Shown in pieces: positions 9,784 through 18,212 of a stretch of 64,000 nucleotides of DNA. Numbering within the stretch: position 1 is the first letter of the stretch; each line of letters begins with the position of its first letter. A program made the translations under genes and the position numbers. The notes under the pieces are model-generated. The model saw only the letters and a program-made list of their open reading frames with translations, ran no database searches and had not been told where the DNA came from. Source of the DNA: Anaeropeptidivorans aminofermentans (GTDB lineage: Bacteria > Bacillota > Clostridia > Lachnospirales > UBA5962); the NCBI RefSeq assembly GCF_940670685.1, contig NZ_OW711693.1:1364001-1428000 (forward strand), written 5' to 3'.

Positions 9784-9842
9784 TTGACACCTGAATTATC
9801 ATATGATACCATAAAACATATTATACATATATGTTTTATGGT
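9784..9842 (+). promoter_or_regulatory. Dipeptidase promoter with overlapping palindromic operator
   Basis: TTGACA at 9784-9789 and TACCAT at 9807-9812 are spaced 17 bp. The -10 lies in the left arm of a perfect 14-bp inverted repeat (arms 9808-9821 and 9829-9842, 7-bp spacer). The arm core ATATGTTTT and its complement recur with the same 7-bp spacer at the cysK promoter. This layout fits a repressor site. The regulator is unknown; the CymR-like protein at 16509 is the obvious candidate. Confidence 0.6.
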
Positions 9843-9871
9843 AAACTAAATTATTAAAGGAGATATTGCAT

Positions 9872-11287
9872 ATGGAAGATTATTTAAAGGAGCGGCTTAG
9901 CAAATGGGTAAATGAGCATAGAAACGAGCTGGTTCAAGACCTTATATCAGTTGTGAACATCAGAAGTGTGCGCGAAGCGGCAGCTGGAAACTCACCTTTC
10001 GGTGAAGGCACTGCCCGCGTTATTGATAAAGGGCTGGAACTCGGAAATAAATACGGCTTTGAAACGGAAAATGATGATTATTATTCAGTTAGCTTTATAA
10101 GAAAAGGAAAAAGTAAAAGAGAATTAGGCATTATCGGGCATATAGATGTGGTTCATGAAGGTAATGACTGGACTTTTGCACCATATAATGCGGTTGAAAA
10201 AGACGGTTATGTTATCGGGCGGGGCGCCGGAGACAATAAAGGGCCTTCCGTTGCGGCTTTATATGTTCTCGGGGCCCTTGACGAGCTTAATATAGAGCTT
10301 GACCATTCCGTAAGAGTAATATGGGGGGCAAATGAGGAAAGCGGCATGGAGGATGTTAAGCATTATATAAAAACGCATCCTGATTTACCGGACTATACTT
10401 TAGTCTGCGACAGTGAATTTCCTGTAAGCATAGGAGAAAAAGGAAGCATATCGGCTGATTTGGTTTTTGATATCGGTGATGACAGCAATATACTTGATTT
10501 TTCCGGAGGATTGTCGTCTAATGCAGTTCCCGATTATGCGGCAATAGTATTAAACGCTAATCTGCAGGAAATAAAAAATGCTCTAAAAGATAAAGCGGTG
10601 GAAATATCAGGAGAGGACGGAAGAGTTCATATTTCTGCAAGGGGAATAGCAGGGCATGCCGCCCGCCCTGAAAACACTGGAAGCGCCATTCAAAAGCTTG
10701 CCCAATTTGTTACGGACGGTAATGTAATAAAGGGTAAAAAAGCTTATGATGCCGTTAAGTTTATAGCGGAAGCTTTTGCCGATTATTACGGGGAGGGAAT
10801 AGGTTTCGCTTTTGAAGATGAAATTTCCGGAAAAACCACACATATCGGAGGAATAATAAAGCTTGAGAACAGAAAGCTTCGCCAAAATTTCAATGCCCGC
10901 CGTTCAATTGGCAGTAATGCTGATGAACTGCTTAAAAATCTTTATAAAATAGGTGAGGAGAAGGGCTTTACTGTAGAAAATCTCCGTCAAAGCCCTACCC
11001 GTTATGATGATCCTGAAAGTCCGCAGATTAAAATATTGATAGAAAGCGCTAAAGAATTTTTAGGTGAGGATTTACAGCCGCCATTTACAACAGGGGGAGG
11101 CACCCATGCAAAACACTTTCCAAATTCTGTTCCTTATGGCGCAAGAGTTCCGCTAAAAGCAGGTGAAAAAAGTAAATTCGGAGGGGCCCATGCCGCTGAT
11201 GAAGCAGTTCGTATAGATGATCTGCTTGAGGCCATTAAAATATATATCAGTGCTATAGTAAGACTTGACGCGCTTTACAAAATATAA
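9872..11287 (+). CDS. M20 family dipeptidase, PepV-like
   Basis: Zinc-dependent peptidase of 471 residues in the PepV/dipeptidase branch, cleaving dipeptides in the cytoplasm. Metal-site motifs are in place: GHIDVVHEG, GAGDNKGPS, the catalytic EESGMED, and the C-terminal GGGTHAKHF. The ATG at 9872 has AAAGGAG 9 nt upstream; an earlier TTG is too close to it. It heads a four-gene run (dipeptidase, DUF1847, C-S lyase, amidohydrolase) divergent from the peptide importer. The context suggests it cleaves imported peptides, possibly Cys-containing ones (inference). A palindromic operator overlaps its promoter. Confidence 0.9.
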   Translation: MEDYLKERLSKWVNEHRNELVQDLISVVNIRSVREAAAGNSPFGEGTARVIDKGLELGNKYGFETENDDYYSVSFIRKGKSKRELGIIGHIDVVHEGNDWTFAPYNAVEKDGYVIGRGAGDNKGPSVAALYVLGALDELNIELDHSVRVIWGANEESGMEDVKHYIKTHPDLPDYTLVCDSEFPVSIGEKGSISADLVFDIGDDSNILDFSGGLSSNAVPDYAAIVLNANLQEIKNALKDKAVEISGEDGRVHISARGIAGHAARPENTGSAIQKLAQFVTDGNVIKGKKAYDAVKFIAEAFADYYGEGIGFAFEDEISGKTTHIGGIIKLENRKLRQNFNARRSIGSNADELLKNLYKIGEEKGFTVENLRQSPTRYDDPESPQIKILIESAKEFLGEDLQPPFTTGGGTHAKHFPNSVPYGARVPLKAGEKSKFGGAHAADEAVRIDDLLEAIKIYISAIVRLDALYKI

Positions 11288-11314
11288 ATATTGTTTTCAT
11301 GTGGGGGAATTGTT

Positions 11315-11989
11315 ATGAATGAAAAATTGCAGCTTAGCTGTGCAAATTGTACGGTTGGAAATTGCGCAAAGCGTGATAAAAAGTATCCGTCTTTTTGCCT
11401 GACGGAAAATACGGAGCAGTCTGTAATAGACGATGTGACAAAGAAATATTTTAACAGCCGTACAAATAAAAAAATTGCTTTGACTGCCGCGGGCATAGAG
11501 GGAGATTATTACGGAAAGCTGACAAGGGTTGAGGAAACATTGCTGTTTATTCAAAAAATGGGGTATAAAAAGGTTGGTGTTGCAACTTGTATCGGCCTTT
11601 TGAACGAATGCAATTTATTTGCAAAAGTGGCTCAGGCTAAAGGCATTGAGCTCTACGGCGTGGCATGCAAGGTAGGCTCCATTGACAAAACAGAAATCGG
11701 CATAGCCGAAGTTCAAAAAATCAGGCCGGGTAATCATGAAGCCATGTGCAACCCTATACTTCAGGCCGAGCTTTTAAATCAGGCTAAAACGGAGTTTAAT
11801 ATCATTATTGGACTGTGCGTAGGGCATGATACTCTTTTTATAAAGCATTCTAAAGCTCCGGTAACCTATCTCATAGTAAAAGACAGGGTATTATGCCATA
11901 ATCCTGCGTCGGCTCTTTATAATACAGGCTCCTACTATGGCCGCCTTTTAGGGCCGGATTTGCCTGCGCCCGTAGAAAAAAATAATTAG
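11315..11989 (+). CDS. DUF1847 cysteine-rich metal-binding protein
   Basis: A 224-residue protein of the DUF1847 family, whose function is not established. An N-terminal cysteine set CANCTVGNC followed by YPSFCLTEN looks like a zinc or Fe-S site. Further conserved cysteines occur in GVATCIGLL, ACKVG, AMCNP and GLCVGHD. The ATG at 11315 is preferred; the longer frame lacks a ribosome site. It lies 27 nt after the dipeptidase and 31 nt before the C-S lyase, so a role in the same peptide/cysteine salvage pathway is likely but unproven. Confidence 0.8.
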   Translation: MNEKLQLSCANCTVGNCAKRDKKYPSFCLTENTEQSVIDDVTKKYFNSRTNKKIALTAAGIEGDYYGKLTRVEETLLFIQKMGYKKVGVATCIGLLNECNLFAKVAQAKGIELYGVACKVGSIDKTEIGIAEVQKIRPGNHEAMCNPILQAELLNQAKTEFNIIIGLCVGHDTLFIKHSKAPVTYLIVKDRVLCHNPASALYNTGSYYGRLLGPDLPAPVEKNN

Positions 11990-12020
11990 TATAAATTATA
12001 AAAGAAAGGAAGCATATTAA

Positions 12021-13208
12021 ATGAGTTTTTTAGAACAGTTTAATATTCCGCCGGATTTTACAGGGATTCACGCTACAAAATGGGAGAGAGTCAAAAACAT
12101 TGGGTCGGAGGGAGTATTGCCCTTATGGATAGCGGATATGGATTTTGAAATTGCTCCTGAAATTAAAAAGGCCGTTTCCGAAAGAGCTCAAATCGGATTT
12201 TACGGGTATACAGAAAAAGAACCGGCCTATTTTGAAGCGGTAAAGAATTGGTTTTTAAAGCGTCATAATTGGGCAATCAATACGGAATGGATTCTTAACA
12301 CTCCGGGAGTAATCTGTGCAATACATACTGCAATCAATGCCTTCAGCGAAAAAGATGATTATATATTAATACAGCCGCCTGTATACCATCCCTTTTTCAG
12401 AGTTATAAAGCGAACAGAGCGGAAAGTCCTTGAAAGTCCTCTTATTGAAAGGGATGGAGATTATGAGATTGACTTTTCTGATTTTGAAGAAAAAATTAGA
12501 AAATATTCTCCCAAAATCTTTATTTTATGCAATCCTCACAACCCCATAGGAAAAATCTATACGAAAGAAGAGCTTCTGCGTTTTGGAGATCTATGTGATA
12601 AATATAATGTATTGATTCTATCGGATGAAATACACGCCGATTTAACAGCTCCGGGCATAGTTCATATTCCTCTTGGCTCATTGGGTGAAAAATATGCCTT
12701 AAATAGCATAATATGTACAGCGCCAAGTAAAACCTTCAATTTAGCAGGTCTGCATTTTTCAAATATAATGATACAAAATGAAGAACTGCGGAATAAATTT
12801 CAAACAGCTTTTCAGGCTGCGGGCATTCCCGATTCAAATCTTTTTGCTCTAACTGCGTCAAAGGCGGCATATCAATATGGCGGTCAATGGCTGGACAGCG
12901 TAAGAGAATATATTTTGCAAAACCGCCTTTATGCTGAACAATATCTTAAGGAAAACATTCCGTCTGTAAAGTTCGCCAAAGCTCAAGGTACGTATTTTAT
13001 TTGGCTTGATTTTCGTTCTCTTGGACTTGGCAATAAGGAACTTGAGGCATTTCTTTTAGATAAGGCAAAAATATGGCTTAACCAAGGCTATGAATTCGGA
13101 AAAGAAGGCGAGGGCTTTGCAAGACTTAACCTTGCCACCCAGCGGTCAATTTTAGAAAAGGCTCTGGAACAGTTAAAAGACGCAGTAAGCGCTTTTATAC
13201 TTGATTAA
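12021..13208 (+). CDS. patB: MalY/PatB-type pyridoxal-phosphate C-S beta-lyase
   Basis: Class I/II aminotransferase-fold enzyme of 395 residues. The family cleaves the C-S bond of cystathionine or S-substituted cysteines to a thiol, pyruvate and ammonia. The PLP lysine lies in APSKTFNLAGL. NPHNPIGKIY and SDEIHADL are typical of MalY/PatB. Upstream AAAGGAAGC supports the ATG. Downstream of a dipeptidase and a peptide importer, it would release sulfur from cysteine conjugates. The last codons and stop lie inside a family B repeat, so the C-terminus may have been reshaped by that insertion. Confidence 0.88.
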   Translation: MSFLEQFNIPPDFTGIHATKWERVKNIGSEGVLPLWIADMDFEIAPEIKKAVSERAQIGFYGYTEKEPAYFEAVKNWFLKRHNWAINTEWILNTPGVICAIHTAINAFSEKDDYILIQPPVYHPFFRVIKRTERKVLESPLIERDGDYEIDFSDFEEKIRKYSPKIFILCNPHNPIGKIYTKEELLRFGDLCDKYNVLILSDEIHADLTAPGIVHIPLGSLGEKYALNSIICTAPSKTFNLAGLHFSNIMIQNEELRNKFQTAFQAAGIPDSNLFALTASKAAYQYGGQWLDSVREYILQNRLYAEQYLKENIPSVKFAKAQGTYFIWLDFRSLGLGNKELEAFLLDKAKIWLNQGYEFGKEGEGFARLNLATQRSILEKALEQLKDAVSAFILD

Positions 13209-13282
13209 GTATGAAATAGTATCATTGTCAATTTGCTTTTTCTTATTTTAAGCTGTCTCAATCTAAAAGTAAATTGACTATA
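13196..13282 (+). repeat. Family B repeat overlapping the 3' end of the C-S lyase gene
   Basis: It starts TATACTTGATTAAGTATG and ends AAAAGTAAATTGACTATA. The first 13 bases supply the final Ile-Leu-Asp codons and TAA of the upstream gene. Confidence 0.65.
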
Positions 13283-13307
13283 AATCATAGGGAAAGGCGT
13301 CAATAGA

Positions 13308-14492
13308 ATGGATATAAACCGTAAAATTTTAGAACTGGGAGAGGTAATCTATCCTGAGATTATGGAAATCCGCCATGAATTGCACCGCCATCCGGAATTA
13401 AGTGAAAAAGAGTTTAATACGGCGGAAAGAGTGGAAAAGGCTTTAAGCCAATGGGGTATAAAATATAAACGAAATCCCCATGGAACCGCAGTCATTGCTT
13501 ATATAAAAGGCAAAGGCGAAGGAAAATGCGTTGGCCTGCGGGGGGATATGGATGCTCTGCCTATTCAGGAGCTTGGGAATCTTCCGTATAAATCAGAGGT
13601 GGACGGTGTTATGCATGCATGCGGTCATGATATACACACCGCTTCTCTTTTAGGCACCGCTTATGTTCTTTCACAAATTTCAGACATGTTTACAGGAACA
13701 GTGAAGCTATGCTTTCAGCCCGGTGAGGAAAAGGGCAGGGGATATGAGGAGCTTGTGGAAATGGGCATGCTGGAAGACCCTCCCGTTGATGCTTTTTTGG
13801 CTGCCCATACCTGCCCGGACACACCGGTAGGCTATATTCATGTAAAAGAAGGGCCGGCTATGTCTGCTTCAAGTCAGTTTTCAGTGACTTTTACAGGCTC
13901 TGGAGGCCATGCTGCCACACCGCATCTTTGCGGAGATACTATTGTAGCTTTATCTAAGTTTGTTCTGGAGATTCAATCTGTTGTTTCAAGAAGGATAAAT
14001 CCCATAGAGCCTGTTGTAATTACAGTGGGTAAAGTACAGTCGGGTGTACGAAGCAATATTATGCCGAAAGCAGCTTATATTGAGGGGACAATCCGTACAC
14101 CGAAACGGGAAACTCATACACTGGTCCATGAATATATGCGCCAGTGCATAAAAAGCATTAATCTTTCAACAGGTACCGAGGGAGAGATAAGCTTTATTAT
14201 GGGTTCCGATTCCATTATAAATGACGCAGAGCTTGTTGAGGCTTTTGTAAATGAACTGCGCCCGCTTCTAGGCACGGATAAAGTCATTAAGCCGGGTACA
14301 TTGTTTCTGGCTTCCGATAATTTCTTCCGTTTTACAGAAAATGCCCCTTCTGTATATTTTAGAGTTGGCGTTCGGCGCCCTGATGACAAAACTATATTTG
14401 CGTTGCACTCCCCGGAGTTTTATGCAGAGGATGGGGCTTTATTAACTAGCATACTGGCTCTCAGCCGCGGTGCAGTGACATTTTTAAAATAA
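13308..14492 (+). CDS. M20 family amidohydrolase (N-acyl amino acid hydrolase type)
   Basis: A 394-residue zinc hydrolase of the M20D amidohydrolase/aminoacylase group. Motifs in order: HELHRHPELSEKE, GLRGDMDALPI, MHACGHDIHTA, the catalytic QPGEEKGRG and AAHTCPD. The family removes N-acyl groups from amino acids and related conjugates. It is the fourth gene of the salvage run, but a family B repeat separates it from the C-S lyase gene, so it may have its own promoter. N-acyl S-substituted cysteines are a plausible substrate (inference from neighbours). Confidence 0.88.
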   Translation: MDINRKILELGEVIYPEIMEIRHELHRHPELSEKEFNTAERVEKALSQWGIKYKRNPHGTAVIAYIKGKGEGKCVGLRGDMDALPIQELGNLPYKSEVDGVMHACGHDIHTASLLGTAYVLSQISDMFTGTVKLCFQPGEEKGRGYEELVEMGMLEDPPVDAFLAAHTCPDTPVGYIHVKEGPAMSASSQFSVTFTGSGGHAATPHLCGDTIVALSKFVLEIQSVVSRRINPIEPVVITVGKVQSGVRSNIMPKAAYIEGTIRTPKRETHTLVHEYMRQCIKSINLSTGTEGEISFIMGSDSIINDAELVEAFVNELRPLLGTDKVIKPGTLFLASDNFFRFTENAPSVYFRVGVRRPDDKTIFALHSPEFYAEDGALLTSILALSRGAVTFLK

Positions 14493-14795
14493 AAATCAAT
14501 TTTAGAATCAGTATTTTAACAATAATCCTATTGTCATGGAGAAAATATATAAGAGCATTTATTTAAAAACTATTTAAAGCTTGGGCTTGGCAGCAATACG
14601 GGAACGAAACAGCAGAAGAGAATTTTGAAATCGCTGTGCTTTAAACTGTTTTACATTAAATACATTATTTTATACGATGCGTATTAGAATCGGCTGCTGA
14701 TGGATATACATACTACTATGCATGGTTTTATCGCTTCTTTAGGATATTATTAAATATATAGCCGGCTGAATTTAAAATATTATAAAAAGGAAAGT

Positions 14796-14835
14796 TTATA
14801 GTTAACAAGGATAAAATTATCCTTGTTAACTATAA
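14796..14835. repeat. 40-bp near-perfect palindrome
   Basis: Two 19-bp arms (14796-14814 starting TTATAGTTAACAAGG and 14817-14835 ending CCTTGTTAACTATAA) are complementary with only a 2-nt centre. It has no U-tract, so it is unlikely to be a terminator. It could be a protein-binding site or an element end. Confidence 0.7.
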
Positions 14836-14890
14836 TTGAAATGTAAAAATAAAAAGATTTGCAATTTCATTTTTATCTTTACCCAGCACT

Positions 14891-14930
14891 AAAAATCCTC
14901 TATGAAAAGTGAAATCATAGAGGATTTTTT
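14891..14930. terminator. Intrinsic terminator, probably bidirectional
   Basis: Stem AAAATCCTCTATGA pairs with TCATAGAGGATTTT around a 9-nt loop and is followed by T residues on both strands. It is placed between convergent genes. Confidence 0.7.
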
Positions 14931-14974
14931 GATTTTATGGCTGTTAAACTTAAAAGCCCTATATATAATGGGAG

Positions 14975-15114
14975 TATTGTCAATTTAATATAAAGAAGTA
15001 ACAAAAGCCTATTCCCGGCAGGCTCAAAAATACATGTTTTTTTCAGAAACAATACATTTTTGAGCCTGTGGGAATATACGGTTTTATTACGGTGTAACTT
15101 TAAATTTACGATAT
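14975..15114. repeat. Family A palindromic MITE-like repeat
   Basis: A well-preserved copy of about 140 bp. The left arm has AAGAAGTAACAAAAGCC and GGCAGGCTCAAAAATAC; the right arm has TTTTTGAGCCTG and GGAATATACGG, ending AAATTTACGATAT. Confidence 0.7.
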
Positions 15115-15158
15115 CGATTCCAACAGACCTATTTATGCATAAAATTTAATGCTTTGTT

Positions 15159-16091
15159 TTATTCGGAGAATAAAGGCGTAGACAAATATCTTTCACCGGT
15201 ATCAGGAAGAATTGCAACGATGACTTTGCCGGCATTTTCAGGCCGCTTGGCAATTTCAGATGCTGCCCAAATAGCTGCGCCTGAGGATATTCCAACCAGA
15301 AGGCCCTCGGTTTTTGAAAGCTCCTTGGCGGCTGCAAAAGAGTCTTCATTGGTTACACGGATTATTTCGTCATATATGGTTGTATCCAGAACCTGAGGCA
15401 CAAAGCCTGCTCCGATACCCTGTATCTTATGAGAGCCTGCTTTTCCTTCGGAAAGGACGGGAGATGCGTCCGGCTCTACGGCAATGATTTTTATATTGGG
15501 ATTTTTGGATTTAAGATATTCTCCTGCTCCTGTTATCGTTCCACCTGTACCTATTCCCGATATAAAAAAGTCAACCTTTCCGTCGGTATCGTTCCAGATT
15601 TCAGGGCCGGTAGTTTCTCGGTGGATTTTTGGATTGGCAGGATTTACGAATTGCCCCGGTATAAATGCATTGGGCGTTTCTTTGGCCAGCTCATCTGCCT
15701 TTGCTATGGCCCCAGACATACCCTTTGACCCATCTGTAAGAACAAGCTCCGCTCCGTATGCTTTAAGAAGGTTTCTTCTTTCAATGCTCATGGTTTCGGG
15801 CATGGTAAGAATTATTCTGTAGCCTCTTGCAGCAGCAACCGAAGCAAGGCCGATACCTGTGTTTCCGCTGGTAGGCTCTATAATTACCGAATTAGGAACC
15901 AAGAGCCCTTTTTCTTCCGCATCGTCTATCATGGCCTTAGCTATTCTGTCTTTCACGCTTCCGGCAGGATTAAAATATTCGAGCTTTCCTATTATAGTGG
16001 CGTTAAGAGCGTTATGCTTCTCGTAGTTTAGAAGCTCAAGCAAAGGCGTATTGCCGATAAGGTCCGTTAAATTCTTATAAATATTTGCCAC
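15159..16091 (-). CDS. cysK: Cysteine synthase (O-acetylserine sulfhydrylase)
   Basis: PLP enzyme of 310 residues converting O-acetylserine and sulfide to cysteine. The PLP lysine lies in [10 protein letters not shown]. The substrate loop [10 protein letters not shown], the phosphate-binding [10 protein letters not shown] and the C-terminal GISSGAAIW are present. The start is GTG at 16091, with AAGGAGG 8 nt upstream; it gives the usual family length, while longer in-frame extensions do not match. It is divergent from a CymR-like regulator. In Bacillus and Staphylococcus, CysK is also the signalling partner of CymR, so the pairing here is meaningful (known for the family; inferred here). Confidence 0.94.
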   Translation of the reverse strand: MANIYKNLTDLIGNTPLLELLNYEKHNALNATIIGKLEYFNPAGSVKDRIAKAMIDDAEEKGLLVPNSVIIEPTSGNTGIGLASVAAARGYRIILTMPETMSIERRNLLKAYGAELVLTDGSKGMSGAIAKADELAKETPNAFIPGQFVNPANPKIHRETTGPEIWNDTDGKVDFFISGIGTGGTITGAGEYLKSKNPNIKIIAVEPDASPVLSEGKAGSHKIQGIGAGFVPQVLDTTIYDEIIRVTNEDSFAAAKELSKTEGLLVGISSGAAIWAASEIAKRPENAGKVIVAILPDTGERYLSTPLFSE

Positions 16092-16229
16092 AATGTTACC
16101 TCCTTGAAATATTAAATAATTTTGTCTTAATATAAAACTGTTTCTATAGAATATCTGCCATTGAAATAATTGAAGGATAATAAGCTTATAACAAATCTCC
16201 ATAGAAAAGGTCTTAAATCCGGACAAGTC

Positions 16230-16293
16230 AAAACATATAATAAATATATGTTTTATATGATATAATATTAATACTTATATGAATTGTTGTCAA
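16230..16293 (-). promoter_or_regulatory. cysK promoter and palindromic operator
   Basis: On the minus strand TTGACA (16293-16288) and TAATAT (16270-16265) are spaced 17 bp. Just downstream, arms AAAACATAT (16230-16238) and ATATGTTTT (16246-16254) are separated by 7 nt. That is the same core and spacing as in the dipeptidase operator (9813-9837). A repressor there would block early transcription. Confidence 0.6.
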
Positions 16294-16440
16294 TACTTTA
16301 TTAAATAAAATTGGCATTTCTTTATTTTTATTTAGAATAGGTGATTGTTTCACTGTTATATGGTAATTTAATATTTTTATTCGCGGGCTGTCTTTAAATA
16401 TTTTCTGAGGGATTGATTTCATTTATATGTTTAGTATGCA

Positions 16441-16469
16441 TTGACAAAGCTTTAAATATATCTTATCAT
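16441..16469 (+). promoter_or_regulatory. Promoter of the CymR-like regulator gene
   Basis: TTGACA at 16441 and TATCAT at 16464 have 17-bp spacing. AAAACATA follows at 16472-16479, resembling one arm of the neighbouring operator. Autoregulation is possible. Confidence 0.55.
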
Positions 16470-16508
16470 TTAAAACATAGTGTTATAGTATGAAATGGAG
16501 GATTAGAT

Positions 16509-16955
16509 ATGAGAATATCAGCAAAAGGACGCTATGCTTTAGCCTCCGTAGTATTTATGGCTCAGCAGCATGAAAGCGGTGAATATATTACGATTTTAAG
16601 TATTTCCGAAAAACTCGGAATTTCAAAAATTTATCTTGAACAGGTTTTTTCACTCCTTAAAAGAGGCAATATAGTAAATTCCATAAAAGGTGCAATGGGC
16701 GGGTATCAGCTGACACGAATGCCTCAGCAGATAACCGTTCTGGACGTATTAAAGGCGGTGGAGCTTTCACTTTTTGAGCCTGCTCAGGATACGGTCTCTG
16801 AAAACAGCCCTGAAATAGAGGCTGCGTTGCGGTTATCTGCTTTTGATGTTTTGGATAAAGCCATTCATGATTCTTTATGCAAAGTAAGCCTTTTAGATAT
16901 TGTAAATGAAGCTGAAAAGCATAAAGGAGAAGAGGCGATAATGTACTATATATAA
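16509..16955 (+). CDS. cymR: Rrf2-family transcriptional regulator, CymR-like
   Basis: A 148-residue Rrf2 regulator. The N-terminal winged helix (MRISAKGRYALASVVFMA, then ILSISEKLGISKIYLEQ) and wing (GAMGGYQL) are typical. The three cysteines that bind an Fe-S cluster in IscR/NsrR are absent (only one Cys, in SLCKV), which favours CymR, the cysteine-metabolism repressor. The context agrees: divergent cysK, downstream cystathionine lyase/synthase. GGAGG lies 9 nt before the ATG. It probably controls cysK and perhaps the peptide/C-S lyase operon through the shared palindrome. Confidence 0.8.
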   Translation: MRISAKGRYALASVVFMAQQHESGEYITILSISEKLGISKIYLEQVFSLLKRGNIVNSIKGAMGGYQLTRMPQQITVLDVLKAVELSLFEPAQDTVSENSPEIEAALRLSAFDVLDKAIHDSLCKVSLLDIVNEAEKHKGEEAIMYYI

Positions 16956-17020
16956 TAGATTTATGAGGTATTCCTGTTTATTGAAATAAGAGGAAAGCCG
17001 TGAATGATAGGAGAATGATG

Positions 17021-18157
17021 ATGGACTTTAATACACGATGTATTCATGGAAGCAAAGATAAATATGATACAACAGGAGCAGTGAGCGTTCCTATTTTTCA
17101 ATCGGCAACATTTTCTCATCCCGGAGTAGGCGAGAGTACAGGCTATGATTATGCGCGCCTTCAGAACCCCACAAGAGAATATCTTGAAAAAACCGTGGCC
17201 GGCCTTGAGTGCGGCTGTGATGCCATGGCCTTTTCAACAGGAATGGCGGCTACTGCGACATTAATGGAAGTATTTTCTCCGGGGGATCATTTAATTTGTT
17301 CTTACGACCTTTACGGCGGCTCTCACCGCCTTTTCAATCATATTTCAGTAAAAAACGGGCTTTTGTTTGATTTTGCAGATACCGCCGATATTTCCGCCGT
17401 TAAAAATCTTATAAGACCTGAAACAAAGGCTGTATTTATTGAAACGCCAACGAATCCTATGATGCAGGTAACAGATATTGAGGAAATGGCAAAGCTTTGC
17501 AAAAAGCATTCTCTTTTGCTTATTGTAGATAATACATTTCTTACGCCTTATTTTCAAAAACCGCTGCTTCTTGGTGCAGATGTGGTAATACACAGCGGAA
17601 CAAAATATTTGGGCGGGCATAACGATACTTTAGCCGGATTTTTAATTGTAGCTGATAAAGAGCTTGCGGAACGTATGAGATTTATATATAAAACTACAGG
17701 TGCTTGTCTTTCAGCTTTTGACAGCTGGCTTTTAATACGAAGCATAAAAACACTTCCTGTGCGTATGGAACGGCAGCAGGAAACCGCAATGAAAATTGCT
17801 CAATGGCTTACTGAGCAGAAAAAAATAAAAAAAGTATATTATGTAGGCCTGGCTTCTCATCCGGGCATTGAAATATCCAAGAAACAATCCTCCGGCTTCG
17901 GTGCTATGATTTCTTTTGAAACTGAGTGCTGTGATACGGCAGTTCGTATACTTGAAAGAGTGGAGATTATTAAATATGCCGAGAGCCTTGGAGGGGTGGA
18001 AAGCTTGATTACTTACCCTATGCTTCAGACCCATGCGGATATACCCGAGGAGGAAAGGCTTGCAAAGGGCATAAATGACTGTCTGCTTAGATTTTCTGTA
18101 GGTTTGGAATCGGCGGAGGATATAATATCAGATTTAAAGCAGGCAATGGAAGGCTAG
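17021..18157 (+). CDS. Cys/Met metabolism PLP enzyme (cystathionine gamma-synthase or gamma-lyase)
   Basis: A 378-residue member of the cystathionine gamma-synthase/gamma-lyase family. It shows the N-terminal NTRCIHG, the YARLQNPTREYLE motif, ETPTNPMM, VDNTFLTPYFQKP and the PLP lysine in HSGTKYLGGHND. Family members interconvert cysteine and homocysteine through cystathionine; sequence alone does not separate synthase from lyase. The ATG at 17021 is chosen over an upstream GTG because GGAG is correctly spaced and the protein then starts as relatives do. It follows the regulator by 65 nt and probably shares its transcript. Confidence 0.88.
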   Translation: MDFNTRCIHGSKDKYDTTGAVSVPIFQSATFSHPGVGESTGYDYARLQNPTREYLEKTVAGLECGCDAMAFSTGMAATATLMEVFSPGDHLICSYDLYGGSHRLFNHISVKNGLLFDFADTADISAVKNLIRPETKAVFIETPTNPMMQVTDIEEMAKLCKKHSLLLIVDNTFLTPYFQKPLLLGADVVIHSGTKYLGGHNDTLAGFLIVADKELAERMRFIYKTTGACLSAFDSWLLIRSIKTLPVRMERQQETAMKIAQWLTEQKKIKKVYYVGLASHPGIEISKKQSSGFGAMISFETECCDTAVRILERVEIIKYAESLGGVESLITYPMLQTHADIPEEERLAKGINDCLLRFSVGLESAEDIISDLKQAMEG

Positions 18158-18187
18158 AATAAAGGCGTTTATAAGATGGAAAAATTT

Positions 18188-18212
18188 AAGGAGGAGGAAT
18201 ACCTCCTTTTTT
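18188..18212 (+). terminator. Intrinsic terminator after the cystathionine enzyme gene
   Basis: AAGGAGG pairs with CCTCCTT around a 7-nt loop and is followed by TTTTTTATTT. It lies 30 nt beyond the stop. Confidence 0.75.

Larger units (their letters stand above)
14493..15158. other. Convergent intergenic region with palindrome, terminator and repeat
   Basis: No gene is seen. It holds a 40-bp palindrome (14796-14835), a likely two-way terminator (14891-14930) and a family A repeat (14975-15114), between the 3' ends of the amidohydrolase and cysK genes. Confidence 0.6.
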
